Below are positions 8,714 to 16,665 of a stretch of 64,000 nucleotides of DNA, in pieces. Below the pieces are notes generated by a model. It was given only the letters and a program-made list of their open reading frames with translations. It did no database searches and was not told where the DNA came from. This stretch comes from Pseudobutyrivibrio ruminis AD2017. Lineage in GTDB: Bacteria > Bacillota > Clostridia > Lachnospirales > Lachnospiraceae. Made by a program: the position numbers and the translations under genes. The DNA is taken from positions 1-64,000 of the forward strand of contig NZ_AUJQ01000008.1 in the NCBI RefSeq assembly GCF_000424305.1, given 5' to 3'. Every line of letters starts with the position of its first letter. Within the stretch, counting starts at the first letter, position 1.

Positions 8714-8731
8714 GGTTATACATGTATAACC
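8714..8731. promoter_or_regulatory. 18-bp perfect palindrome, probable operator
   Basis: GGTTATACATGTATAACC is a perfect dyad spanning about +6 to +23 relative to the start predicted for the surface-protein gene. This is a typical repressor position. The cognate regulator is not recognisable in the window. Confidence 0.6.
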
Positions 8732-8742
8732 ATCAGTAGTAT

Positions 8743-8771
8743 AGTATACCTTATGTTAGTTATGTCTACAA
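8743..8771 (-). promoter_or_regulatory. sigma-A promoter of the FMN/GLUG protein gene
   Basis: TTGTAG (8771-8766), a 17-base spacer and TATACT (8748-8743) on the minus strand. The predicted start is near 8736, leaving a leader of about 55 bases. The ribosome site is GAGGAGAG. Confidence 0.65.
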
Positions 8772-8773
8772 GT

Positions 8774-8806
8774 AAAAAAATAGCACTCAATAAAATGAGT
8801 GCTATT
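8774..8806 (-). terminator. terminator of the ABC transporter operon
   Basis: TAGCACTCA / TGAGTGCTA with a 6-base loop (8781-8804), followed by TTTTTTTAC on the minus strand. The stem resembles CIRCE but has an 8-base gap and shorter ends, so I call it a terminator only. Confidence 0.75.
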
Positions 8807-8848
8807 TTGGTAATTCTTTATGAAATTCTCGGCTATATAGTACTAATA

Positions 8849-9718
8849 TTAACCCTTTACAGCTCCTTCTATCATACCTTCCATAATCTGCTTCTGAGCA
8901 ATGAAGAATAAGATAAGAATAGGTACAATTGCAAGTAAAGCAGCTGCTAAAATCAAGTTCCACTGCTTAACGTAAGAACCTACAAATGCCTGTACTGCAA
9001 CTGGTAATGTCTTTACTACACCATTCTGTCCAAGCATCATTGATGGAAGAAGGTAATCGTTCCAAATCCACATACCATTTAAGATAGTTACTGTTGTAAT
9101 AACTGGCTTAAGAAGTGGCAAAATTACAATGAAGAATGTCTGCTCTGGTGAACATCCATCGATTGAAGCTGCCTCTTCAAGCTCCATTGGAATACCCTTA
9201 ATGAAACCATTAAGAATGAATACTGTCATAGCGCCACCAAATCCAAGGTAAGCAAAAATGATACCAGGAATTGACTGAAGCATAGAGATACCAATGAACT
9301 TTCCTACATCTCTGAATGTAGAGATAAGTGGAAGCATAACTACCTGGAAAGGAATAATCATTGATGCAATAAATGTAAAGTAAATAACTACTGACCACTT
9401 TGTCTTGTTACGGCAGATTACCCAAGCAGCCATAGCTCCAAGTAAAGCTAAAAGCACTAAAGATAATACTGTGATGATTACTGAACAGCCAAATGCTGAC
9501 CAGAACATAAAGTGTGTATTGTTAATTACATCTGATAAGTTAGTAATTAAGTTTGAAATAGATACACCATTTAATCCGATTGGGTTTGCTGTGATGTCGT
9601 TTGTAGTTTTGCATGAGTTAATCACAACAAGGAAAAATGGAAATAAAACGTAAACTGCAATAAGTATTGCTACTACTGTCTTTAAAACAACCCTGGAGGT
9701 CTTCTCTTTAATTTTCAT
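8849..9718 (-). CDS. carbohydrate ABC transporter permease (MalG-like)
   Basis: The 289-residue protein has about six membrane helices. The cytoplasmic EAA loop, EEAASIDGCSPEQTFFIVILPLL, contacts the ATPase. It is the second inner-membrane subunit of a CUT1-type sugar importer. The start ATG shares one base with the stop of the preceding permease (TAATG), so translation is coupled. No ATP-binding subunit is encoded here. CUT1 systems in Firmicutes commonly use a shared MsmK/MalK-type ATPase encoded elsewhere. Confidence 0.93.
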   Translation of the reverse strand: MKIKEKTSRVVLKTVVAILIAVYVLFPFFLVVINSCKTTNDITANPIGLNGVSISNLITNLSDVINNTHFMFWSAFGCSVIITVLSLVLLALLGAMAAWVICRNKTKWSVVIYFTFIASMIIPFQVVMLPLISTFRDVGKFIGISMLQSIPGIIFAYLGFGGAMTVFILNGFIKGIPMELEEAASIDGCSPEQTFFIVILPLLKPVITTVTILNGMWIWNDYLLPSMMLGQNGVVKTLPVAVQAFVGSYVKQWNLILAAALLAIVPILILFFIAQKQIMEGMIEGAVKG

Positions 9719-10788
9719 TATAATTCTACCTCCTTCTTGTTAGACATACGTACCTGTACAATAGATACAAATGCAAGGATGATGAAGAATAATACCGCCT
9801 TAGCTTCACCAAATGCATATTCGTTGTTAATAACTGCAGTGTCATAAATGTTAAGAGCAAGCATCTGAGTACCCTTTGTAAGGTAGGTTCCAAGGAAGCT
9901 TGAAACAGAGCCTGTACCATTTGTTAAAGCAAGGTTAACATCGAACTGCTTGAATGCACTTGTAAGTGTTAAGAATGTACAGATTGTGATTGTTGGTGCA
10001 ATCATAGGAATCTTAATCTGGAAAAGTGTCTGGATAGGTGTTGCTCCATCGATAGATGATGCTTCGATAACATCTCCTGGCACTGTATTAAGACCTGTAA
10101 TATAAATAAGCATTATATAACCTGCGTACTGCCAAATGTAAACAATGATGATTCCGATAAACGCTGTTCTTGTTTCAGATAGCATTGAATATCTGGAATC
10201 AAATAAAGCTGTGGTAAATTTGGTAACAACATTTGAGAAAATGAACTGCCAAATATAACCTAATACGATACCACCAATAAGGTTTGGTAAGAAATATGCT
10301 GCTCTAAAGAAGCCCAAGCCCTTAAGCTTAGATGTGCAAAGAAGAGCCAACATAAAAGCTACTAAATTAACTAAAATAATGTTAAATACTACGAACAAAA
10401 ATGTGACTAAAATTGACCAGATAAACTGTGGCTGCTTGAACATTCTAATGTAATTTTCAAGACCTACAACGTTTCTGATTCTAATACCATCCCAATCAGT
10501 AAATGAATATCCTATACCAAGAATAAGTGGGATGATTACTGTTACCGCAAAAGCAAACAGCAGCGGGAACAAAAACATAAAATTTATAATACCTCTGTGA
10601 TGCTTTAATGTTGGGAAGAAATATAATCCAACAAAAAATACAACACACCCAATAATAAGTAACATTCCTCGAATTCCGAGAGCATCTGTTTTTGATATTG
10701 CTAAATATAGGCCCACCAGCATAAGCACGATTCCTGCAATCATGCAGCCGAATGATGAGACTTTTCTAGTTGCCGAGAACTCGCCCAT
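9718..10788 (-). CDS. carbohydrate ABC transporter permease (MalF-like)
   Basis: The 356-residue protein has two extra N-terminal helices before the MalF-type core. The EAA motif is IEASSIDGATPIQTLFQIKIPMI. It pairs with the MalG-like subunit to form the sugar channel in the membrane. It follows the binding-protein gene after a 76-base gap that holds a hairpin. That arrangement probably lowers permease expression relative to the binding protein. Confidence 0.93.
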   Translation of the reverse strand: MGEFSATRKVSSFGCMIAGIVLMLVGLYLAISKTDALGIRGMLLIIGCVVFFVGLYFFPTLKHHRGIINFMFLFPLLFAFAVTVIIPLILGIGYSFTDWDGIRIRNVVGLENYIRMFKQPQFIWSILVTFLFVVFNIILVNLVAFMLALLCTSKLKGLGFFRAAYFLPNLIGGIVLGYIWQFIFSNVVTKFTTALFDSRYSMLSETRTAFIGIIIVYIWQYAGYIMLIYITGLNTVPGDVIEASSIDGATPIQTLFQIKIPMIAPTITICTFLTLTSAFKQFDVNLALTNGTGSVSSFLGTYLTKGTQMLALNIYDTAVINNEYAFGEAKAVLFFIILAFVSIVQVRMSNKKEVEL

Positions 10789-10823
10789 AATTATCCCCTT
10801 TCGTACGTCCCTTTAAAAGAATA

Positions 10824-10849
10824 GGGGCAGTGCAAAAACGCTCTGCCCC
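10824..10849 (-). promoter_or_regulatory. intercistronic hairpin between binding protein and permease
   Basis: GGGGCAG / CTGCCCC, a 7-bp G+C stem with a 12-base loop. On the minus strand it is followed by TATTCTTTTAAAGG, a poor T-tract. It fits a partial terminator or 3'-end stabiliser that favours the binding-protein message. Confidence 0.6.
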
Positions 10850-10864
10850 CAAATAATATCTCAA

Positions 10865-12148
10865 TTAGTTTGCGTAATAATCCTTGATTACGCTTTCAAT
10901 TGTAGATACGAAACTATCAGCGTCAAGTTTGCCCTGTGCATAATCAGCAAACACCTGGCAAGTAACATTCTGAAGACCATCCTTCTTAAGCATTGTGTGC
11001 CATCCGCTGAACTTACCAGCATCGATGTAAGACTTCATGCTCTTATAGAATGGGTTAACTGCCTCATACTGGCAATCATCAAATGGTGAAACAAGACCTG
11101 CATCATTTACTAAGATGTTCTGAGCAGAGTCTCCTGCGCACCACTCAAAGAATTCCTTAGCACCATCAACATTACCATCATTGTATGCTACCCAGTAGCT
11201 TGGTGGTCCAGCGATGATTGTGTCAATGCCATCTTCGAATGCATATGGAGCAAATCCACATTCAAAATCAACATCATCAGGAGATGTTACACACCAGTTA
11301 CCCTGTGTGATGAATGCATAATCGCCAGCTGTAAATCCAGCAACCTGTGCATCATATGTACCATCTACTAAAAGTTCAGGATCAGAGTACTGATTCATCA
11401 TTCCGATGAACTCAGCGAAGTCCTTCATTCTGTCCTTATCAATCTGTCCGCCATCATTTAAAAGGTCGATGTATGTTGTATCATCAGCCTTAAGACCTGC
11501 ATCTAAGTACTGACCAAATACGTGTGTACCTGAGCTCCAACCTAAGTTAGCTGGCTCTGCACACCAACCAAGAACTGCCTTGATTCCAAGCTCATCCTTC
11601 TTGCTATCGAGTGTTTCGAAAGCTTCCTTATAAGCTGCTGGGCTTGTAAGTGTTGAAGGATCAATACCTGCTGCCTCAAGAACATCTGCATTGTAGCCAA
11701 GTGCTGTTGCCTCAACTGTGTAAGGGAAACCGATTGTTCCCATGCTATCGTTTTCAAGCTCGAACTCAGTCTTGTCTGTCCAAGCAGAACCAGAAAGGTC
11801 TGCAAGCATTCCATCCCAAGTATCTGCCTGGTTTGCTTCGATTACGAAGATATCTGGCATGTTGTCTGCCTGATACATTTTCTTTAATTCGTCTGCTGCG
11901 TTTGTATCACCACCGATTGTCTCAACTACAAGTGTGTTTCCTGTCTCCTCGTTGTAAAGCTTTGCTAAATCCTGAAGCTGAGAGTCAATCTCTGGCTTAC
12001 CATTAAGAAGTCTAACTGATGAACCATCTGCTGTAGCAGCGCCATCTGCTGTGTTTGTATTAGCTTGATCTGTGTTAGGCTGTCCACAAGCTACAAGGCT
12101 TGCTGCCATAGCACCAACTAATAGAGTAGAAAGTAACTTCTTCTTCAT
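10865..12148 (-). CDS. sugar ABC transporter substrate-binding lipoprotein
   Basis: The 427-residue protein is of the extracellular SBP family 1 (MalE-like). It has a lipoprotein signal with lipobox VAC at C21 and a Thr/Ala/Asn-rich linker. It also has hallmark segments such as MPDIFVIEANQADTWDG and GDYAFITQGNWCV. It captures the sugar at the cell surface for the two permeases downstream. Together with the LacI repressor and the GH13_18/kinase pair it suggests an oligosaccharide or glucoside substrate. The exact ligand cannot be read from sequence. It is the first gene of its operon and is preceded by a promoter and operator. Confidence 0.93.
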   Translation of the reverse strand: MKKKLLSTLLVGAMAASLVACGQPNTDQANTNTADGAATADGSSVRLLNGKPEIDSQLQDLAKLYNEETGNTLVVETIGGDTNAADELKKMYQADNMPDIFVIEANQADTWDGMLADLSGSAWTDKTEFELENDSMGTIGFPYTVEATALGYNADVLEAAGIDPSTLTSPAAYKEAFETLDSKKDELGIKAVLGWCAEPANLGWSSGTHVFGQYLDAGLKADDTTYIDLLNDGGQIDKDRMKDFAEFIGMMNQYSDPELLVDGTYDAQVAGFTAGDYAFITQGNWCVTSPDDVDFECGFAPYAFEDGIDTIIAGPPSYWVAYNDGNVDGAKEFFEWCAGDSAQNILVNDAGLVSPFDDCQYEAVNPFYKSMKSYIDAGKFSGWHTMLKKDGLQNVTCQVFADYAQGKLDADSFVSTIESVIKDYYAN

Positions 12149-12210
12149 TTAATATTCCCTCCTAATACGTTAAAACGTTTTCTTTGTGTGTAGAATATCG
12201 AGAGGTTTTG

Positions 12211-12227
12211 TTGTGCATATTGCACAA
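12211..12227. promoter_or_regulatory. inverted repeat in the leader of the binding-protein gene
   Basis: TTGTGCA-TAT-TGCACAA is a perfect 7+3+7 dyad inside the predicted leader. Ten of its bases (TGTGCATATT) recur at 13439-13448 in the divergent lacI/kinase region. It could be a second regulator site or an RNA hairpin. Confidence 0.45.
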
Positions 12228-12249
12228 TCCACAATCTCTATTCCACTTA

Positions 12250-12265
12250 ACTTTTGCGCATAAGT
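12250..12265. promoter_or_regulatory. LacI-family operator at the ABC operon promoter
   Basis: ACTTTTGCGCATAAGT differs at one base from the perfect palindrome ACTTATGCGCATAAGT upstream of the repressor gene. It has the central CG typical of LacI-family operators. It covers about +7 to +22 of the predicted transcript. Confidence 0.75.
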
Positions 12266-12278
12266 TTGTTATAAGTAA

Positions 12279-12307
12279 AACATACCACATGAGTTATGAT
12301 AGGTCAA
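12279..12307 (-). promoter_or_regulatory. promoter of the ABC transporter operon
   Basis: TTGACC (12307-12302), a 17-base spacer and TATGTT (12284-12279) on the minus strand. It lies directly after the lacI stop and is followed by the operator. Confidence 0.6.
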
Positions 12308-12315
12308 GTACTTTT

Positions 12316-13359
12316 TTAATTTTTTGAACCTTTATACAGTGTAATTCTTCTAGGCTTTGTTACAGTATCCCTAATAACAAGCTTTGTAGGCAGTGTAATC
12401 TGGGCTTCTGTCTCCTCTCCAGCTACCTTTTTAAGCAGTGTTTCAGCCGCAATAATACCCTTCTGTTTAACATCCTGATGCACAGTTGTAAGGGCTGGGC
12501 GATATAAGCTTCCAAGCATATTATCATCGAATCCAGCTATGGATATTCCTTCTGGTACTCTGATTCCTCTATCTGTTAATGCAGACATTAAGGTAACAGC
12601 GTAAAGATCTGATACGCACATAATTGCAGTATAATTCATTGCCTTTTCGCATATTTCATCCAAACTCTCTTCGATTTCAGCGCTTGCAGGTCTGATCTTT
12701 AAGAAATCCTCCTGCTCAAACTGGATGCCGGCTTCTCTTAAAGCCTTGATATAGCCCTGGAATCTGGCCAAATCTACACCATTTGTGTTATCTGAAAGGA
12801 ACGCGATTTTCCTGTGACCGCAAGAAATCATATATTTAACCATTTCATAGGTGCCGCCTAAATCATCAAGACCTACATTAGTAAAATGCTTTAAGCCCTC
12901 CATACTGTATGTATCTATACATACTATAGGCTTCTTATACTTCTCACTGACACGTACTCCATCATCATCCAACATACCAAACAGGATAAGACCATCAACA
13001 TTCCATGTAGAAACATGTCTCATAATCTTTTCTGTATCCCTTGATATATAAATCATCATGAAATATCCAGCGTTTCTGATTGTTTCTTCTATACCACCGA
13101 TAAGCTCTGATACGAATGGGTCCATAATAAGATTCTCGTATTTATCTACTCTGGCCTTAAGAGCAAGTCCTATTATCTTAGATTCATTCTGAGCAAGATT
13201 TCTGGCGTTGATGTTTGGAACATAATCTACTTCTTTTAAAAATTCCTGCACCTTTTTTCTAGTTTCCTCGGATACCTCGCCTTCTTTCCCATGAATTACG
13301 TTAGATACCGTAGTTGTAGACATATTAAGCCTTTGCGCTATCTCTTTAATAGTTATCAT
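12316..13359 (-). CDS. LacI-family transcriptional repressor
   Basis: The 347-residue protein has an N-terminal helix-turn-helix and hinge (TIKEIAQRLNMSTTTVSNVIHG, residues 3-24). The rest is a periplasmic-binding-protein-like effector domain (about 60-335). In this family sugar binding releases the repressor from a palindromic operator with a central CG. Its own promoter carries such an operator between -35 and -10, and a near-identical copy lies in front of the ABC operon, so autoregulation and control of transport are likely. The divergent kinase/phosphorylase pair shares the same intergenic operator. Confidence 0.93.
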   Translation of the reverse strand: MITIKEIAQRLNMSTTTVSNVIHGKEGEVSEETRKKVQEFLKEVDYVPNINARNLAQNESKIIGLALKARVDKYENLIMDPFVSELIGGIEETIRNAGYFMMIYISRDTEKIMRHVSTWNVDGLILFGMLDDDGVRVSEKYKKPIVCIDTYSMEGLKHFTNVGLDDLGGTYEMVKYMISCGHRKIAFLSDNTNGVDLARFQGYIKALREAGIQFEQEDFLKIRPASAEIEESLDEICEKAMNYTAIMCVSDLYAVTLMSALTDRGIRVPEGISIAGFDDNMLGSLYRPALTTVHQDVKQKGIIAAETLLKKVAGEETEAQITLPTKLVIRDTVTKPRRITLYKGSKN

Positions 13360-13405
13360 TAAAAAACCTCTTTACAAAATTTGAATTGTATTGTATTGTG
13401 ATGTC

Positions 13406-13435
13406 AATATATCACTTATGCGCATAAGTTGTCAA
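13406..13435 (-). promoter_or_regulatory. lacI promoter
   Basis: TTGACA (13435-13430), an 18-base spacer and TATATT (13411-13406) on the minus strand. The perfect operator fills almost the whole spacer. Confidence 0.7.
13414..13429. promoter_or_regulatory. perfect LacI-family operator in the divergent promoter region
   Basis: ACTTATGCGCATAAGT is a 16-bp perfect palindrome. It lies in the lacI promoter spacer. On the plus strand it is just downstream of a possible TTGTAT-16-TATATC promoter (13386-13413) for the kinase gene. One bound repressor could block both directions. Confidence 0.8.
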
Positions 13436-13499
13436 TAATGTGCATATTTACAAAGTTATACTTATATTTTTATATCATTTTCACAGAAGAGGTAAGGTT

Positions 13500-14474
13500 A
13501 TGAACAAGAATTATGAAACAGTATCTATTGATTTAGCAAGAATTGAGAAGCTTACAGAGCAGATTGATTCAATCTGCTCTCTTGATATTCCATCTGATAT
13601 CCCTAACGGAGATATGCCAGGTGACAAGATTGAAATTGGTGAGTCTCACATTGAAAAGGCTCGTACAATTTTCCCTGAGCTTGTAAAAGAAATTCAAAAG
13701 GCTGCAAGCGCGAACCCATATCATCGTGCAACTGTATGCGTATGCGGCGGTTCAGGTGTTGGAAAGAGCGAAATTGCTTCTATCCTTTCTTATATGCTTA
13801 CACAGGCTGGTGTTAAAAGCTACACAATGAGTGGTGACAACTACCCTCACCGTATTCCTATGTACAACGATGCTGAGCGTCTTCACACTTTCAGAGAAGG
13901 CGGTATGCGCGCACTTGCAGATGCTGGTATCTGTGATGCAAAGGTATTCGAGACAATCTCTAAGCTTCAGAAGGATGAAGATGATGCAAATGAAGCACAC
14001 GTAAACGAGTACGATTGGTTTGCACATTACCTTAAGGGTGGTAAGACAGCTTTAACAAACTATCTTGGAACAAATTCTGAAATTGACTTTGGCGAGGTTG
14101 ATACTATTCTTGATGCATTCTTAAATGGTGCTGATAAGCTTTGGCTTAAGAGAATGGGTCGTGACGAAGCTACACTTTGGTATGATGAGGTAGATATGTC
14201 TGAGACATCTGTACTTATCCTTGAGTGGACACACGGTAACAGCGACAACCTTAACAACGTTAACATTCCTGTTCTTCTTAACAGCACACCAGCTGAAACA
14301 TTAGAGCATAGAAGATCACGTAATCGTGATGGCAAATTAGATGCACCATTTACTATGATGGTACTTGAGATTGAACAGAACAAGTTAAAAGATCAGGCTC
14401 ACAAGGCTAAAATCATCATCACAAAAGCTGGTGAGTTAATCGACTTTGATACATTTAAACAATTAATGGATTAA
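13500..14474 (+). CDS. P-loop small-molecule kinase, partner of the GH13_18 enzyme
   Basis: The 324-residue protein has Walker A GGSGVGKS at 83-90. DNYPHR (113-118) resembles the substrate-side motif of uridine-kinase/phosphoribulokinase-like enzymes, and VLILEWTHG (about 240) may be the Walker B strand. An alpha-helical N-terminal 70 residues precede the kinase core. The ORF opens at 13440, but AGAGGTAAGG precedes the ATG at 13500-13502, and the upstream part overlaps the promoter. The next gene starts 19 bases later. From its position it should phosphorylate a sugar, sugar acid or other product of the imported glucoside. I cannot assign the substrate; automated pipelines may call such proteins adenylylsulfate or uridine kinase. 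Confidence 0.8.
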   Translation: MNKNYETVSIDLARIEKLTEQIDSICSLDIPSDIPNGDMPGDKIEIGESHIEKARTIFPELVKEIQKAASANPYHRATVCVCGGSGVGKSEIASILSYMLTQAGVKSYTMSGDNYPHRIPMYNDAERLHTFREGGMRALADAGICDAKVFETISKLQKDEDDANEAHVNEYDWFAHYLKGGKTALTNYLGTNSEIDFGEVDTILDAFLNGADKLWLKRMGRDEATLWYDEVDMSETSVLILEWTHGNSDNLNNVNIPVLLNSTPAETLEHRRSRNRDGKLDAPFTMMVLEIEQNKLKDQAHKAKIIITKAGELIDFDTFKQLMD

Positions 14475-14493
14475 TTATAAAGGAGTTTTTCAA

Positions 14494-16158
14494 ATGAGTA
14501 ACACACGTACCGATAACGGACCAATGCTTAATGCTTATCCAGATAGCATGGGCGCAAATCTTTCTGATATTATTTCTGTACTTAGCAAGCCAGAATTTAA
14601 GGATACATTCCAGTCCTTCTACATTTTGCCAAGTATCTATAATACAGATTTGGATAGAGGATTTTCTGTAATAGACTACGGCCTTAATAAAGAGCTTGTA
14701 GCACCTGATGATTTATCTCACCTTGAGGATTTAGGAATTGATTTAAAGCTTGATTTCATCTTAAACCACGCTTCTGTTCTTTCTCCTCAGTTCCAGGATT
14801 TAATTAAGAACGGTGAAAAATCTAAATACGCTGATTTCTTCATCAACTGGAATAAGTTCTGGGATGGCTACGGCGAAATGACAGAGGGAGGCTACATTCA
14901 ACCTGATGAAAAATACATTAAGGACATGTTCTTTAGAAAACCTGGTCTTCCAATTCTTATGGTTCGTATGCCTGATGGCAAGGATGTTCCATATTGGAAT
15001 ACATTCTATCAGGAGGTACGTTACCTTAAGCCTGACGTAATGGATTTAATGGAGGTTGCTGATGTGCAGTACTCTACTGCTGTTAAGCTTTCACACATTA
15101 TTTCTGATGCGTTAGATGAAAAGATTGCTCCAAAGGATATTGATTTTAAAGAGCTTTCAAAATACAAGGATGTTATTGTAGATTATCTTGAATCTAACAG
15201 ACGTTATTTAGGTCAGATGGATTTAAATATCAAATCTGATTTAGTTTGGGAGCACTACGATAATACACTTAAAACTCTTTCTAACTATGGTGCAAAAATT
15301 GTTCGTCTTGATGCATTTGCATATGCTCCAAAGGAACCAGGAAAGAAGAATTTCTTAAACGAGCCAGATACATGGGATGTACTTGAAAAGGTAAAGCAGC
15401 TTGCTGACAAATATAACCTTTCTCTTCTTCCAGAAATTCATGCTAGCTATGGAGAAGGCAACTATGAAACAATAGCTTCAAAGGGTTATATGACATACGA
15501 TTTCTTCCTTCCAGGATTGCTTATCTACACATTAGAGCGTCAGTCAGCTGACTTACTTGTTAAGTGGGCTAAGGAGCTTGTAGATAAAAACATCAGAGTT
15601 GTAAACATGTTAGGTTGCCATGATGGTATACCACTTCTTGATTTAAAGGGAATGCTTCCTGAAAAAGATATTCAGGATTTGATTGATACAATCGTAGGTC
15701 GTGGTGGTTACGTAAAGGATCTTCACGGTGCTAAGAATATGTACTATCAGGTTAACGCAACATACTACAGCGCACTTGGTGAGGATGATAAGAAGATGCT
15801 TCTTGCAAGAGCTATTCAAATGTTCATGCCAGGTAAGCCTCAGGTTTGGTATTTAGATTTATTCGTTGGTAAGAATGATCACGAAGCAGTTAAGCGCGCC
15901 GGTGAGGGTGGTCACAAGGAAATTAACAGAACTAACCTTTCAATGGCTGACATCGAAGAGTCACTTAAGAAAGATGTTGTAAAGAAGCAGTTAGAATTAC
16001 TTCGTCTTAGAAATACTCATCCAGCATTCGGATTTGATTCAAACTTTACTGCAAATTCTGATGGAACTAATCTCACACTTGGTTGGGAAAAGGATGGTCA
16101 TTCAATCAAGCTTATTGCTAACCTAAAAGATTATTCATTTGAAATTAAAGAGAACTAA
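14494..16158 (+). CDS. GH13_18 family glucoside phosphorylase (sucrose phosphorylase-like)
   Basis: The 554-residue protein matches the sucrose-phosphorylase subfamily. It has YPDSMGANL near the start, DRGFSVIDY (54-62) and LDFILNHAS (86-94). D273 in IVRLDAFAY is the nucleophile, E314 in LLPEIHASYGEG the acid/base and D377 in GCHDGIPLLDLKG the third carboxylate. All catalytic residues are present. About 65 extra residues (roughly 172-238) separate the WNTF motif from QMDLN, a pair normally close together in sucrose phosphorylases. The subfamily also includes sucrose 6F-phosphate, glucosylglycerol and glucosylglycerate phosphorylases, so the acceptor specificity is open. The reaction would release glucose 1-phosphate in the cytoplasm. 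Ribosome site AAGGAG. Confidence 0.85.
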   Translation: MSNTRTDNGPMLNAYPDSMGANLSDIISVLSKPEFKDTFQSFYILPSIYNTDLDRGFSVIDYGLNKELVAPDDLSHLEDLGIDLKLDFILNHASVLSPQFQDLIKNGEKSKYADFFINWNKFWDGYGEMTEGGYIQPDEKYIKDMFFRKPGLPILMVRMPDGKDVPYWNTFYQEVRYLKPDVMDLMEVADVQYSTAVKLSHIISDALDEKIAPKDIDFKELSKYKDVIVDYLESNRRYLGQMDLNIKSDLVWEHYDNTLKTLSNYGAKIVRLDAFAYAPKEPGKKNFLNEPDTWDVLEKVKQLADKYNLSLLPEIHASYGEGNYETIASKGYMTYDFFLPGLLIYTLERQSADLLVKWAKELVDKNIRVVNMLGCHDGIPLLDLKGMLPEKDIQDLIDTIVGRGGYVKDLHGAKNMYYQVNATYYSALGEDDKKMLLARAIQMFMPGKPQVWYLDLFVGKNDHEAVKRAGEGGHKEINRTNLSMADIEESLKKDVVKKQLELLRLRNTHPAFGFDSNFTANSDGTNLTLGWEKDGHSIKLIANLKDYSFEIKEN

Positions 16159-16162
16159 AAAA

Positions 16163-16195
16163 ATAAGCTGTATCGTATATACGATACAGCTTTTT
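16163..16195. terminator. bidirectional terminator between GH13_18 gene and H1-like gene
   Basis: A 28-base perfect palindrome (16165-16192, arms AAGCTGTATCGTAT) is flanked by an A-run on the left and TTTTT on the right. It can terminate both convergent genes. Confidence 0.9.
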
Positions 16196-16218
16196 ACGTT
16201 CCAACACAAAATAAAAAA

Positions 16219-16665
16219 TTAAAGATCTACAGAACCTACACGGTCTTTGTTTGCTACATAATAAATTTTGTTTTCCTCTGGTTTGATGTAGATGTTAATC
16301 TCTTCAAGAACTTCCTTCTTGTAATCCTTCTTGAACTGAGCCTGTGCTTTCTTTAAGCAATCTGCCTCAGAAAATTCTCTACCCTGATACTGAATAACAG
16401 CTGTAGTTACAACTGCCTTCTTAGCCTTTGCTGCTGCCTTCTTAACTGTCTTAGTAGCTGTCTTTTTAGCAGCTGTTGCTTTCTTAGATGCTGTCTTCTT
16501 TGCAGCTGTTGCCTTCTTAGATGCAACTGTTGCTTCCTTCTTAACTTCCTCTACAGCTTTCTTTGTAGCTACTGTAGCGTTTGCTGCAGCTGTCTTTACT
16601 GTACTAGCAGCTGTTGCAGCTGACTTCTTTACATCATCAACTGTGACTTTTGCGTTTGTTACCAT
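16219..16665 (-). CDS. Lys/Ala-rich histone-H1-like protein with a small C-terminal domain
   Basis: The 148-residue protein has two parts. Residues about 1-88 are almost only Ala, Lys, Thr and Val, with repeated KKATAAKKTASKK-type units resembling the eukaryotic histone H1 tail and bacterial H1-like proteins. Residues about 92-148 (IQYQGREFSEADCLKKAQ...EINIYIKPEENKIYYVANKDRVGSVDL) form a compact domain like one found in many clostridial short proteins (DUF6465-like, from memory). DNA or RNA binding and nucleoid compaction are inferred from charge. Ribosome site AGGAGGG. It is monocistronic. Confidence 0.8.
   Translation of the reverse strand: MVTNAKVTVDDVKKSAATAASTVKTAAANATVATKKAVEEVKKEATVASKKATAAKKTASKKATAAKKTATKTVKKAAAKAKKAVVTTAVIQYQGREFSEADCLKKAQAQFKKDYKKEVLEEINIYIKPEENKIYYVANKDRVGSVDL

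Noticed and set aside
8781-8804. Second CIRCE element
   Set aside because: Gap of 8 instead of 9 and shorter ends; it follows an operon end with a T-run, so it is a terminator.
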